From Rhodeus uyekii (taxonomy: Eukaryota; Chordata; Actinopteri; Cypriniformes; Acheilognathidae), in contig JAWRVZ010000024.1 of NCBI GenBank assembly GCA_037043235.1, positions 5,442,501 through 5,506,500 of the forward strand: 64,000 nucleotides of DNA. The letters are read 5' to 3'. Shown here in pieces: positions 22,976-35,402 of this stretch. Each line of letters opens with the position of its first letter. The first letter of the stretch is position 1. A program made the translations under genes and the position numbers. The notes under the pieces are model-generated. The model saw only the letters and a program-made list of their open reading frames with translations. It made no database searches and was not told the origin of the DNA.

Positions 22976-25900
22976 ACCTTCTTTGTCTAATCTGTGATAA
23001 AGCACAAAATAAAGAGGCAGAAACATTCTGCAGTGACGAGCAACAACAGAGGCTGAGACTGCTGTTTCTCCATCACGATTGAGAGGCGACTGTGTGGATG
23101 AGCCCTGGAGAATAAGCTATGCATATGTTAAGATATACACAGAGATGAGCTTGTGACAGAGACCTGAGGCAAGCCTGAAGAAGAGAATCACTCATAATTG
23201 ATACGGAGCTCAAAGAGCACTGTGGTGTCAGCAAGAAAGATTCAATCACTAGCTGGGGAAACAGTCGTGTTTGTGTGTAAATGCACAGGATGCATCCCTT
23301 TTGGATCTCTTCACAATAATAGATTTAAAAGGTAGTCATTTGAACATATTTTGAATGCTGTGTCCAGGTCATCTGCAGTTCTTTTTTTATTCGGTTGCAT
23401 TCGGATAAAATAAGTGGCAGTTTAATATGCATTTCATATCTGCACTGCGATGATAACCGCACAAGTATTATAACAAAAGAAGTGTCAACACTGATAAGGC
23501 TACGCAGCACTGCTACTCCTAATCTGCACCTGGGTATTAGCGTTCAGTCATTAACAACTTATTTTAGGGTCCCTCCCCCGCTTGACCCAGTGTCAAAACA
23601 ACCCCGCATGCTGAAAAAAACAACCCGGGAACAATGCATGGCCGGTGCTTAGCAAAAGTGTGATGCTAATTAAACTGAGAAATCTCTCTGCCATCAATGC
23701 TGTTTTTTATTGTGTAGAACCCAACTCTGCCAGCTGCCGAAGCAATAACAACCACAACTAAACATGTAAATCATTACATAAGAGCGGGAATGGTGCCGCT
23801 CCAGGGCAGGACTGTGAAGCCATTAGTAGAGATGTGCAAACAATGTTATCATCTCTATGAAGCTGTGTCTGGGATGGAGTCGAGGAACTGGCATTTGAAC
23901 AAATTGGGCAACTCTTACTGGAAAGTTTAGCGCAAATGACTTTTTAACGAACAATTAACGAACTGTGAGATCAGAACAAAAAGAAAAAGAACGTCAAAAT
24001 TAATCTTATTGGTTTTTTCATCCTAAAATGGATAAATACAACACTTTTAGAGCAAAATATTAATATGACGGTGATGGCATCCTGTCCTTTATTGTTCTGA
24101 ACATCACAGTCAACATTAAACCGCATTCGCAACTCATTCACTTCCCTAATTTGATGTATTCCCTAGTGAAAAAGGATTTTGAATGGGAGAAATGGGGCAC
24201 GACTTGATTTTATTGTATTGGAATTGATTGGATTGTACAAAGCAGGCGTTACACCACACTGGAGAGACAGACCTGAATGTGAGATTGCAATGATTGTTGA
24301 TGACTTTTTCAATCTTGAAACACCACCATTTTTTTTAACAGGGTGTTTTGTCTGAGATGTGGATATCTCTGTGTCCTCAATTTCATTAATGCTAACCAGC
24401 ATTCAATCACGATTGCCATGATTTCCCAAGGATAATTTAGCAATAACAGTAGCTTAAAAGATTGCCTATACAATATTTAAAGTCCAATATGAATTGGAAG
24501 TTGCAACCGACTTTATTTCAGTGTTGTGATGTATTTCCAAGTGAAATAAAATATGGAACAGAGGGCAAGGTTTTACTTGCGCATCTCTTCTTCATCCCTC
24601 GCTCATAGTTGGAGGGGAATGATTAAAGATATTCAACCCAAGCCGTCAAACGGACGTCATCAGAGAAGGAACGCGATTCCAGAGCGGAAGCAAATTTTCA
24701 TACTCTGATTAAAGATTACAATGACAAACTTTTTTTTTGTCTGTGTATTGACTTCCACTGAATAATTGTTCACCATAAGACTAGGAATGTATGCTAAAAA
24801 ACTAAATAAGCTCAATTTTTATTTCACAATGAAAAATTCACAATTAATTATTATATAACAAAGCAAAACCCCCAAAAAACTGAACTTTCATTTTCTTAAA
24901 ATAAAATAAAAACATTATATATTGTATTGCATTTCCCCCTGGTTTTAAAGAAGAGCCTAAAACCTAGTCTCAATGCATGTTTGAGCATCGAAAGCAACTT
25001 ACTTTATACACCTTACTTTAGACGGGATTGGCTACAACATGTTTTTGTCGTAGAGAAGAAGAACAGTTTCAAACTGTTAAACTGGCTGATGAATTTGCGC
25101 ATGGTTTGACTTAAAAGCAACACATAGACATATAAAAAAAATATTTTCACCACAGGGTCTTTAAAATATGTCAGTGCCATTGTTTTGTCCCTATATGTAC
25201 AGCAGAAATGTTTGTTCTTTTATCTAAAGGATGTTTATAAAAGCTACTTGATGTCCCAGTTGAACCAAGGCCTAATCCTAGCTTAATCTAAACCCTGTCT
25301 GTGAAACCAGGCCTATATCTAATAAACTATGCTACCTGCTGAACTTTGTTCTCTCTTCCTCTCTCTCGTGAGAGCTCTCAACCCACTCAAACATTTTTAG
25401 CCTGCGCTCTGCTTTGTAGTGTCAGCAGATAGCACTGATGGCTTAATTTCACCTTCAGCAATATTAAAGACTCACAAACAGAATATTCATTCTATATATT
25501 CAGCACAGCAAGTTATAAAAGCCCTGAATGACCTGCCATAACTCGTGTGATCACGGCGAAAGGACAGAGGGGACGGAAGCAAAGAATTCAAGGCAACAAT
25601 ATCATTCAAGCCCTTGGATAAATCAGTGCGGTTGCAGGGAATTCCAGATTAAGCAGATTTCAAAAATATTTTGAAGTCCTGTGGGTAAAACTCCCAGCGT
25701 TTCTGCTAAAAACAGTTCTGACGTTGGCATTTGAAAGCACACTAGGCTGGGGCGGCTTGCTGTAGGCACTCTTGCCCTCGCTCACACACATTTGTGCGCA
25801 CACTCACACAAGCTCACACACTCAACCTCTCTCGCTTACATGTGAACAATTTGTTCACGTAGCAGACAAGCACTCTGATTCAACCTGCAAGTGTTCTGTC

Positions 25901-26883
25901 CCATTTCGCTTTCTTTCACAGGAGAACCCACACTGTTTTCACATGTGTCACACAGGCTAGGTTAGTTTGTTGGAGGAGTTTAAGCTTTCAAAAGACTGTA
26001 AAGCGATTCACAACACCATCTGAATCTCCATGCCATGAATATTAACCAGCACAATTGTTCCCTGAGTGACGCTACCATGGATGCATTATTCATTCCTCAC
26101 CGACGCTGCCACAGAAAGTTACACACCTCTATGGCCAGATCAGCTCTTTACCAGTTTGCGGTGCCCAGAGTGGAGCGCTAACACCCATAGCTCTTTCTCA
26201 ATGGATGGCTAATGAACAGCTGAGAAACAGAATAAGAAAAGAGGAAGGGAGGAAAAGGCAGGAAAACAGATTGCCAGGCCTCAGGCTGGGGTGTTATTCT
26301 GCCTTCTTGAATTCGGCACTGCAGGGCTTTGAGCTTGTGTTTGGCTGCCATCTCTGGCCCACTTTAGTCGTGCAGTCGTAGACACACACACACAAATACA
26401 CTCCCATTACAGAACCATAACACCCCCAGGGACAGCAGCTGTTACCCCCGGAAGAGCTCGGCTCAGAGTAGCAGAAGGCCTAAGAAGCTAAAGTGAGGAT
26501 GCCAGGCCATATTTCCTCAGCGGGGTCTCACGTGTCTGCCCACCCTCCATGTGCCAAACAACTTCATCCATTCGTATCGTATGTGGCTCACCTTTTTCTT
26601 AATGATGTCTGGCAGCTGTACAGAAACCGCACAATCCTATTATACTGAGTCCTGATATGCTTGTGAGGAGAAGGTACACTTCACTGACCGCCATCAGAAG
26701 ATGACATCCATTCTCGACTCCTTTCTGAAGCACATGGGTGGCAGAGGTCCAGAACCGCACTGTTCACACACGCCTCACATGTGTTTGACAAAAGCAAATG
26801 GGCTATTCAGTTTTGGATGCAAGAGACATAACAAAAGCAACTTGCATTTTACTTTAATAGTCTATCATCACTTGTGCAAGGGA
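22976..26883. other. Long unassigned unique-looking stretch
   Basis: About 3.9 kb with no recognised gene. Points noted are CAACCCCGCATGCTG near 23.6 kb, which recalls a GACCCAGCATGC-type fish MITE, a possible interspersed repeat near 24.5-24.7 kb without clear ends, and ACACACACACACA at about 26385. The block 26.0-26.5 kb lacks repeat features and could be conserved non-coding DNA. All open frames are under 90 codons and unrecognised. Confidence 0.35.
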
Positions 26884-26965
26884 TCGCTGACCCAAAAAAT
26901 GAACATTCTGACATCATGACTCTCCTTCATGGTTTTGAAAATCTTTCTTTTGTGAAATACAAAAT
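26884..26965 (+). repeat. 'GTTCACCC' MITE fragment
   Basis: CTGACCCAAAAAATGAACAT, TCTGACATCATGACTCTCC and TTTCTTTTGTGAAATACAAA follow the order of the abundant cyprinid element that begins TTCACCCAAAAATGA. The start is mutated and the far end is missing. Confidence 0.55.
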
Positions 26966-27439
26966 GTGAATACAACCAAAGTCCCTTTAGGGCAAGTCAT
27001 TTCACTTAGCGGCCATCTTTGAAACAGCTATTTCAGTCATGCAAGTAAACATCAAATTTACCAAAGCTGTTCACCAAGCTTACAATTAAATTTCATATTT
27101 GAAATCCCCGATGAAATCTAAAAACAATGGTCTCATAAATGTTGTTTCTTATGCTCAGAAAAAAACAACAACATATTTTTTCAGGCTAGATGCATGCAAG
27201 TCAAATCTTCTAACGACAACTGCAGCCGGTGATGCAATGACTTTATCAATCAGTGTTTGGCTCTTTTATGTAGAAGGCGAAATGTATTCTGCCATATTGC
27301 ATGTTGTACTTTCTCCATTTCGAAAGTAATATGAGTGCACTGTCTCAGTATATCTAAAGTCTTTGATACAACCCAACCAACTTTCATTATATAGACTAAA
27401 AGCAAAAGATTTTCATGAACCAACATGTTCAAAGCATCT

Positions 27440-27570
27440 TTATTTTGTTTCACAGAATGGTTTGGAATGACCGTTAGTCTAAATGTAAAGAATTGTTTTT
27501 CAAAATATCTTCTTTTGTATTCTGCAGAAAAAAGAAAGCCATTGAGATTTAGAAAAGCAACCGTTATCGT
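27440..27570 (-). repeat. 'GTTCACCC' MITE fragment, opposite orientation
   Basis: AAAATATCTTCTTTTGTATT, CTGCAGAAAAAAGAAAGCCA and a GGTTTGGAATGAC block resemble the interior of the same element in reverse. The 138-codon - strand frame (27250-27666) covers this repeat and is not a gene. Confidence 0.4.
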
Positions 27571-27599
27571 CTTTGTGTAAACTACAAAAAAGCTCATTT

Positions 27600-27830
27600 G
27601 TGACAACGGTGACGTAATGCGAATGCGTATTACGTGGTAGTAGTGCTTTTTTTTACAAAGTGACATTGTGATCTACTGTTCTGACTGAACGTTTTTAGAC
27701 ATTTTAGACGCAGATCCATGTGAACAGGGATCAATTTGACAACGATGTCATCTGTAGGTGAAAAACGCAAAAGGAAAAACCTTTCAGTTTTTAGTGAATC
27801 ATTGTTGTGTAAACGCACCCTTAGTCAGGA
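27600..27830. repeat. Possible DNA-transposon end (GTGTAAACGC type)
   Basis: The block ends with TTGTGTAAACGCACCCTTA and contains CATGTGAACAGGGATCAA. The pattern is like fish hAT-type elements with GTGTAAACG...CCC ends. No opposite terminus was found. Confidence 0.25.
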
Positions 27831-29330
27831 CCAGGTCATTCGGATCATGTTCTTGCTTTCAAAAACAGCTTGATGCAATTGAACGGAACAGACACACTAA
27901 TAGCATTTCAGTTTGAACTTTAAAGAAATAGAAATTGGTCACAACCAAAGATTTAAGTCTGACTCAAATGCATAATAAACAAAGTACGTAATCTGCAAAC
28001 CTTCCCTGCTTGAAATTGCTGTCTTTGACTGAGTGGAGAAACGTCCAAATCCTCTCTGTTCTCATTCTCTTACTGTTGAAGATTCTGAAGCATATAAGTG
28101 TCTATAAAGACACAATGTACTTTACAGCGTACTTGATGAGAATGCAGAAGGCCATGAGGGAATAATAAGCAAATGACCTTTAAAAACAATAAAGTTTCCC
28201 TTTAGTAAATCTAATTCAGCTAAGTATCTGTCCTCCGTGCCCATCCTGTGGAACAGCAGTAACACACAGAGCCCCCCCCCCCGAACCGATTCAGTCCCCA
28301 GTCCCTCGACAGCAGCTGCTGCGCTCACGATACCAGCACTGTGAAATATCTGAGACCAATCAGATTTTCTAATCCTGTGGATTCACTATAAAGTGACCAT
28401 GACCGTTTCATCTCTGGACACCAAGTGCATTCATATTTAATTTGAGGCTTCAATAATGTCCTTCTTACAGGATGAAACAGGATTGATACAGCAGAGCATC
28501 TGGCCTTAATGATTTGGCTTCTGTTTAGGGGAATTCAGACTGTCCACAGACCGTCGGATCGGCAGAGGGTTATTAACAGAACGTTGTAAGAGTAGCTTTA
28601 TCAATGAAAATTGTATTATACCATGTCTACTCTTTATAATTAGATTTATGTTAAAAATGGAACACTATGACAACAGTTTCTTTCTTGATTCTTGAACAAT
28701 TTCATTTTAAATCAGGCGGAACTAGCAGTTTATTTCCGTTTCTCTCTAAAACACTGTTTTGTGGTTATCCAGTCTGAAATGTTGACTACAAACGGGCTGG
28801 ATCCTTCACTGGACACCAAGTTTACTTTAATAAAACATTTTTTATTCTTGCACCGGGAACAATACAAGTTGACACCACTATTACAAGAAGTTTATTAGGA
28901 AGTATTTCCTACTAAAGCAAGGTGGTATTTGCATTCCCAGTGCATTCTGGGTGTTAAAGTTTTTATAAATGAAATATTTGGCAAAAGGACCTTTTGTACT
29001 TTCTCATGAGAAATAAGGTATGAGAGGCTGTGCTGTATCACGGATAAGTCATGACTGAAGGGCATTGTTAGGCACAACTTTTATGAAACGGTTACCACAT
29101 AATACAGATATAAACGGCAAAAAAATATGTATCAATGCAACTTTCATAAAATAAAATCAGTCAGTAGCAAAGACTTTTATATTGAAAGGTCTGAAAATAA
29201 ATGCTTTAACTAGCAGACATTTAAACAGATTTTTCATTATAAACATAGGACTGCCCTGAAGGAAAATGCTGTTTTATAAATCCATGTAATAAACTTGCTC
29301 ACTCAGTCTCTCTGTCACAATACTCAAAAT
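27831..29330. other. Unassigned sequence
   Basis: No recognised gene. A run of 11 C residues lies at 28272-28282. Confidence 0.4.
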
Positions 29331-29372
29331 AATACACACACACACACACACATACACACACACACACATACG
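29331..29372 (+). repeat. CA microsatellite, interrupted
   Basis: ACACACAC runs are interrupted by two T residues (CATACAC and CATACGGG context), giving about 20 units in all. Confidence 0.9.
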
Positions 29373-32300
29373 GGTATATATTTCCTTTCTAATTTATGGG
29401 CAGCCAAGTTTTATTGAAAGCCAAATTTGCCAGCATGTATCCTTTAAAGTCACATTGTTGCTTGTCACATTCATTTGGTTGGAATCTTGCAATTTATTAC
29501 TTGTACTGCATGTAATTATGTTTAATTGGTAATAATAATAATATTAAGTATAATGTTTCATTTGATTAGAATGTAGAATTTTAATCGTTATCATTGTGGG
29601 ACTTCATACTAATATTATTCCAAAAATTTGCATTGATTTGATTAATCACGGTCTCACGAGTGCCATCAATAATGCTTGCTAATCAACATTTGTTATATTT
29701 TCTTGTGTCTGTACAATTTAACTGTACAACAATGTGACAAATCAGCCTTTTAAAACAGTACTCATAACTGCAGCAGCACCACTTGAACTGCAGAAAGAGG
29801 TTTCATGTTTGTCATCAGACTGCTTGTTGTAGTAGTTCCTCTAATGACCTGCTAGTTAAAGTAGTTACAGATAGCCTCTTTAAAGCTATTGTGTGCTGTC
29901 AAGCATGCTGTTAGGAACTACTGCTCATCTTTTGTGTGATAATCTGGCTAGAACATTGCAGGTCACATCAGCGTCAACAGGCATGCTGATGTGGCGCTGC
30001 GCTGCTTTCAGCTGCCTCAGGGTTTTGTTTTCTCTGAGCAGGACTCGTGACCTGAAACAGACCTTGCATGTATCTGACAGATAAACTGATGAAACCAGAT
30101 AGTATTTAGTATGTTAACGATTTAACAAGATATTAAACCAGAGGTTAAACATTGTTTCATCAATGAGACAACGCTATATTCTTGCCTTGGGCTTTCATTA
30201 TCAGGTTAAAAATGGATCTGGTCAACCTCAGCCTCCTTAACCTTGAATTAAATCATGCTCTTTCACTTTGAGGTAGTGACTCAATTACCATTTGAGCTAC
30301 TCAAATGTGAATATAGAAAAAGAAAATAGAAAAAAATGCACACTCTATGCATTACAAATAAGCCATGGCAAATTGCACTTTAAAACAGGTCAATTCAAGC
30401 TCTATATCTGCTTGCCAAAAAGGATCTGTTTGTGGTCACTGTAATTTTCAACTTAAGGCCTGGAATGATTTTAAAACCGCCACTGGGGTTTAAACAAATT
30501 GTACAAAATCAAAAAAAAATAAAATAAAATAGACACCAAATTGCAAAAACATAAAATAAGACATAAATTGCCTTGAGATTGTGTTGAAATTAATATATCC
30601 ATCCATCCATCTATCTATTTGTGAATCTACTGTATTGCCTTGTAAAAGGGTGCCGCCACCAAAATATTCACTGACCTGGAACGCATAGCAACAGTTACTA
30701 TGCATCTCTGCTTTGTAATGTCAGCAAAGATGATGAGGACACTAGGGTGGCAGGAGGTTCATAAAATCTTTATACAATACAGACCAAACTACGATATGAC
30801 TAAATATTCTGCTATCTCTTTCCCATTATTGCACACGTTAAACTCAGGATATTAAAAGAGAACTGCAGCGACTTCCTCATGCACAGCATATATTGACTTT
30901 ATAGAGTGAGATGTGATTTCAAGAACTCCTAATGCTACGATTCTTTTTTGAGTTTTCATCTCTGCGTGCCCCTTTCATCTGACTTATCTTGGTGTCTAGT
31001 GTCCCGTCTCTCAGAACTGCCATGCGGGGCACATGTGCTTTTGAAATGGCTATTGCAGCTTAATGAATGTTGGAGAAATCTCATTAAGGCCCATCAGTTG
31101 CACAAATTATGTTTACAAAGGAGGATTGAACAGCTGGTGGTCATTTTTCTCCCAAGAAGTGAGCCACTACTGCTGGAGAAGGAAGGGATTTGAAAACAAA
31201 GCGCGGGGTTTGAACAGACTTTTTTTTTATGCATCTAATCACACAATAATCATTTGACCACATGTTCGCTTTGTCAAGTTTATGGTCTTACAAAATGATT
31301 TGACAGAATTTGTTGGCTGAAAGGCTCCGCGTAGTTTAATGACGAAGAGTGCGCATGCAGGATTGACGCTGTTCAATTGTGCCATAAATGCTAAATGAGA
31401 TAAACAGAGAACTAATCGATCTGTCCACAGTGAAAACATGTCAGTGGGAATTCTGAGGTAAAAGCGCCTGGTTTATCGACAGTTTCACGTTGTAATAAAC
31501 TAATCCCCCTATGTCTTTGGCAGCATACTGTGCTGTTATTGACATGCTAATGTTCGATGTTAAAGACAGTGAGCGTTTGAGTTTGCATGGGGATTCCCCT
31601 GCTAGTCCAATGCTTTTCACACCACTGCAGTCATTCTAAATGAGCTACACAACCCGACTCAGACTAGAGGGAATTACAAAACAAGGACCCAGCACTTCTT
31701 CTAGCAACAAAGAGAATGGCTGATTTTCTTTTTCTCCCACCACAGTCTATCTAGAGTCTTTTTTTTTAGGGAGAAAAAACTTGTGAGGCTTGAAAATGCC
31801 AATTTGTTTCTTAGTCATCCTCCCATCGTGAGCCTACTGCGATCCTCGTAGGTAATGAGTCTGGTGTGCCAACTATTTGCATAGCCAATTAAACCTCACT
31901 GCTTTCAATAGGGGCACTTTAAGAGGATAATCAGGGCTGGATGCTAGGCTGAGACAGGAAGCATGACTCATTCTAGACTCTCAATTTGGGTTGACTGAGA
32001 GTCAAAAAGTAACATGCTAGCGGTGTTTTGCCATGATAATAATAGAGGGGTTGAGCTATACATTTTAATTGTTTCCCAATAGTGTAAAGGATGCAAGGAT
32101 GTTTTAGCATTCATAATCATACCAGCCATTGTCAGAATCACAAACATTTGCAAGTACTCAGATTAATCGAGAAGTCCAAATAATTGTGATGTGTAGCACA
32201 CAAACTAAGCATTACAATATTGACTTTACTGATTTTCCCATATATCCTTTGTTACACTAAACCTTCAATGTTGTAGATGAATATTCATAAATGGTAGGCT

Positions 32301-32554
32301 ATAAAATAAGCTGTACACATATTCTTTTCTCATTTGTATGCCATGATGATAAGGGTTCTGACGATGTCCCAGGAGCTGTTTTACATTAAAAATAACAGAT
32401 TATTGTTGCTATATAAAAATCACATTAAGATGGTCTACACATTTTACCATGACATTTTAAATAAAAATTGTAATTTGTAATTTTACTCTAGCCTCAGATC
32501 AAACTTTCCATTAAAGTATGAAAATCCATCAAAAATAAGATCTAAGACTATTAT
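29373..32554. other. Long unassigned stretch
   Basis: No gene is recognised. The 31480-31960 block has no repeat features and mixes homeodomain-like TAATTA/ATTAA words with TTTGCAT octamer-like words, so it could be conserved non-coding DNA. This cannot be judged from one genome. CATCCATCCATCTATCTATT at about 30598 is a short tetranucleotide run. Open frames (29893-30084, 30490-30705, 30948-31257) are short and unrecognised. Confidence 0.35.
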
Positions 32555-32629
32555 TGTTACATTCACTGGGAACGAGTGCAATGCGGAAGCAGGACTCGGA
32601 GATTAAGTTTAAAACGAAAGAGCGTTATT

Positions 32630-32744
32630 CAAGAAAACACGAAAAACTAAATACTTGAAATACAACAGAAACGGCACTTTTTAGTGCGAACTCTGGAAAC
32701 TAGGAAACAAGGAACATCCAAACTCGTCACTTAACACGAACCTG
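32630..32744 (+). repeat. Direct repeat copy 1 (115 bp, exact)
   Basis: The unit runs from CAAGAAAACACGAAAAAC to CTTAACACGAACCTG and is identical over 115 bp to 32861-32975. The copies are separated by 116 bp of other LTR sequence. Confidence 0.9.
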
Positions 32745-32860
32745 ACACGAACATAGAAACGTTCACAACTGACCAAGACAAAGGAGCACAGGAAGGTATT
32801 TAATGACAAACACGGGATTAGGAACAGCTGACGAGACTTTGGAACATGATGAGACACAGA

Positions 32861-32975
32861 CAAGAAAACACGAAAAACTAAATACTTGAAATACAACAGA
32901 AACGGCACTTTTTAGTGCGAACTCTGGAAACTAGGAAACAAGGAACATCCAAACTCGTCACTTAACACGAACCTG
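32861..32975 (+). repeat. Direct repeat copy 2 (115 bp, exact)
   Basis: Identical to 32630-32744, so the duplication is recent or maintained by conversion, or results from an assembly slip. It lies in what would be the promoter side of the LTR read on the - strand. Confidence 0.9.
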
Positions 32976-33014
32976 GAAGACCTGGAAGATACATAAAGGG
33001 ACCCGGATGTGACA

Positions 33015-34421
33015 GACGCGATAAGACAAGACATATATGCATATAATTACTGTGTGTATTGAGAGCAATGATCAAAAAAGTTAAAAGAAAAGATGGCATT
33101 TTCATCATTATGACCCGGGCGTTGATGAGGGGCGAGCACAGATGAGACCTGTTGCCATCTAAACTAAACTCAATTAAGCATTGCCGATATAAGCATTCAA
33201 GAGCCAAAAGATGCAAATGAGAACATGGTACACGGAAATCCACGTCTCAGGCATGAATATATTGAGATTTCTTTCAAACTGTGCACTGAAACAGACAAAT
33301 TCACACAAAATTACGTCAATCTTGGAGAGTATCTTAGCAGACGTTATGTCTTGAGTGAACTGAAAATTACACATACTTGTAAAAAGCATGTATTGCAAGA
33401 AAAAGAAAGTCTTTATTGGAACCGACAAGTTCCAATTCTTGTATGTTTATTAGTCAAACTAAAAGAAATGTAGAAACATGAGTGTTATTTGTGGCAAATA
33501 AAAGTAGTTTTATGTTTCAACCTTGGTTCTTCCTTTAAAATATGGCCTTGTGATATTTTGGAGTTGCATTAAATCTTAAAAACCATGGCTATTTTATAAC
33601 TGACCTTCACCTTATCAGACAGGGCTGTTATATCCTTTAGATAAGCATCAGTGCAGTGGACATTACTGGCGTGGATTGTGTGGAACAGGCGGCCATTAGA
33701 GAGTGTGTAATTGATCGCCGTGTGGCCGTTTCTCTCTCACCCTCTCTGTGCACCAGGAGTGAATCATCACCGACTGCTAGACAAAGATGTGAGAGAAAAG
33801 ACTAATGGTGCAAGCGATACATTCTCATTTACAATCATTTACATCGCTCAATACTACTAAGCTAAAGAAAACATTTTTAGGTGGATTTTAAACACATGTG
33901 AGCAGGTCAGCAGAAGATGCACAGGTTGTCTTTCTGCAGCTAATTCATCATTGTGCAATGAGACGGGGCATTTTTCAGATTGATTCGGTCTGTCCCTGCA
34001 GACCACACAGTCCTCCGGAGGAGGCGTTTGCACACACAGAGTTGTCCTCTTCGGCCTAACTCAGTGAGAGAGCCTGTCAAAACAATGGCCAATTAAAGTG
34101 CTCCATCTGTACTATACACACTCTACACTCATTCGTTTGTGAAAGTGTAACATGGCTTCCAGTAGGCCATATGTAATCTTAATGCTGACTGTCGCATTCA
34201 GAGCATGTGCAGCTTTAGTCCAGATGAACAGACTAAATTTGTATCCTGCAGATTTGGCCTGATATCACTCTTGTGACATAAAAATGTGTACTTATGATCT
34301 CCTCTGGCTTTCGGTAACTCAGCACATGGTTGAACCAGTTGGTACCAAATTGGTTGCAGATTGTAAGGAAATACATCTATCCTCACGTTTCACAAAGGAG
34401 ACATGTGTGAAACATGATGAC
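33015..34421. other. Unassigned; unique-looking
   Basis: No repeat is recognised. The block 33605-34100 is of mixed composition without repeat features. Two overlapping opposite frames (33174-33428 -, 33225-33473 +) are not recognised. Confidence 0.35.
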
Positions 34422-34614
34422 TTACACTGCAAAAAAAATTAAATCTTGACGCGTCAAAAATCTTGAAAGAAGATGACAATAAATCCCATTTTAAGATGTC
34501 TTCTAAAGTAAAATTTTCTCACCCCACTACGAGATAGTTTTGCTTAATTTGAGGGTATTTTCTTCATTTATGTTTAATTTTCTTGTTTTTGCATGTTGAC
34601 TTTTTGCAGTGTAA
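34422..34614. mobile_element. 193-bp MITE with 14-bp perfect terminal inverted repeats
   Basis: The left end is TTACACTGCAAAAA and the right end is TTTTTGCAGTGTAA, exact inverts. CACTGCAAAAA ends are typical of a hAT-like non-autonomous group in fish. There is no coding capacity. The interior is AT-rich. Confidence 0.75.
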
Positions 34615-34619
34615 GAGTC

Positions 34620-34851
34620 TGTGAGTTTATCTCCCTTATTTTATTCCACATCTCTTATTTCTTACTTGTTTTATTCATAATTCTACATATGTATATATAG
34701 TACTTTTATTCTATTTCTATTTTAATTTCTTGTGTTTTTCTGTAACTGTTATTTGCACTGTCCATGGAGCTGACCTGTTTTCATTTCACTGCCGGATGTA
34801 TATTCTGTATATAACTGTGTATGTGACAAATAAAACTCTTGAATCTTGATT
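34620..34851 (+). mobile_element. LINE 3' end (CTTGAATCTTGA tail)
   Basis: TTTGCACTGTCCATGGAGCT, TTTTCATTTCACTGCCGG and the ending GACAAATAAAACTCTTGAAT plus CTTGA form a LINE 3' UTR with a short tandem tail. No reverse transcriptase remains. Confidence 0.5.
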
Positions 34852-34858
34852 GGATCAT

Positions 34859-34984
34859 TATTGGTTGGGAGGGAGCATAAAGAATATTTTTTCACCTCTG
34901 AGATATATATATATAGAGGTGAAATATATATAATATATATATACAGAGGTGAAAATTCTTCTTCTTGCTCCCTCCCAACCAATA
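34859..34984. repeat. Hairpin built from inverted Tc1-like transposase fragments
   Basis: The arms 34859-34900 (TATTGGTTGGGAGGGAGCAT...TCACCTCT) and 34945-34984 (AGAGGTGAAAATTCTTCTTC...CCAACCAATA) pair across an AT-repeat loop. The arm sequence resembles the Tc1-like transposase relic at 47.88-47.93 kb read on the - strand (TGATTGGGAGGAGCATGAAG and so on). The + strand frame at 34846-35040 is a by-product. Confidence 0.65.
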
Positions 34985-34987
34985 CTG

Positions 34988-35212
34988 ATTATAGAATGTG
35001 TAAAAATAAAGATTTTCACATTAAATATTTAATTTATTGAGATTCGATGTGTGATTTAAGTGTTCCATTAATTAAATGTTAATATTTTAACATCTCAAAT
35101 CTTAAAAAAATGTACAATGCTTAACAAGTTAATGGAACACTTCAATCACATATTGGATTTCAATTAATTAAATATTCAATTTGAAAATCTTTAATTTTAT
35201 ACATTCTATAAT
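34988..35212. repeat. Fold-back element, 84-bp arms
   Basis: ATTATAGAATGTGTAAAAAT...GTGTTCCATTAA (34988-35071) is the inverted partner of TTAATGGAACAC...ATTTTATACATTCTATAAT (35129-35212), with scattered mismatches and a 57-bp loop. It lies four bases after the previous hairpin. It looks like a MITE of fold-back type with no coding capacity. Confidence 0.75.
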
Positions 35213-35249
35213 TTGTCAAGAACAAAATTAAGTGCCAACACATATTGTG

Positions 35250-35395
35250 GGCATCCATTGTGGCACCCAGGGAGAAACTGGGGCTCTGATGCCTTGCTCA
35301 AGGGTTGGCACCTCAGTCATTTCCTGAGAATCTGAGGACCAGTGACCTTTGGTTTACCAGTCAGACTCTCTAACCATTAGGCCACTACTGCCCCA
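35250..35395 (-). mobile_element. tRNA-like SINE fragment (GGCCTAATGGTTAGAG type)
   Basis: On the - strand it starts GGGGCAGTAGTGGCCTAATG with GGTTAGAGAGT, which fits an A box. It continues to CTTGAGCAAGGCATCAGAGC and CCCAGTTTCTCCCTGGG. This is a different SINE type from the copies at 6.3 and 11.1 kb. The B box is degraded. Confidence 0.55.
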
Positions 35396-35402
35396 ACTCG
35401 AC

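Larger units (their letters stand above)
32555..33014 (-). mobile_element. LTR of a Gypsy-type retroelement
   Basis: On the - strand it begins TGTCACATCCGGGTCCC, carries a TAAATACC promoter-like site, and ends with AACTTAATCTCCGAGTCCTG, then GCATTGCACTCG and GAATGTAACA. This is a standard fish Gypsy LTR layout. On the + strand the ends are TGTTAC and GTGACA. Flanking bases (ATTAT and GACGC) do not match, so the target duplication is lost or the ends come from different insertions. An exact 115-bp duplication lies inside. The open frames over it (32681-32908, 32962-33243, -) are not genes. Confidence 0.65.

Noticed and set aside
27250..27666. 138-codon - strand frame
   Set aside because: It overlies MITE sequence in reverse orientation, and the translation has no family features.
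35250..35395. Possible second tRNA gene
   Set aside because: The B box is degraded and the downstream SINE domain is attached.
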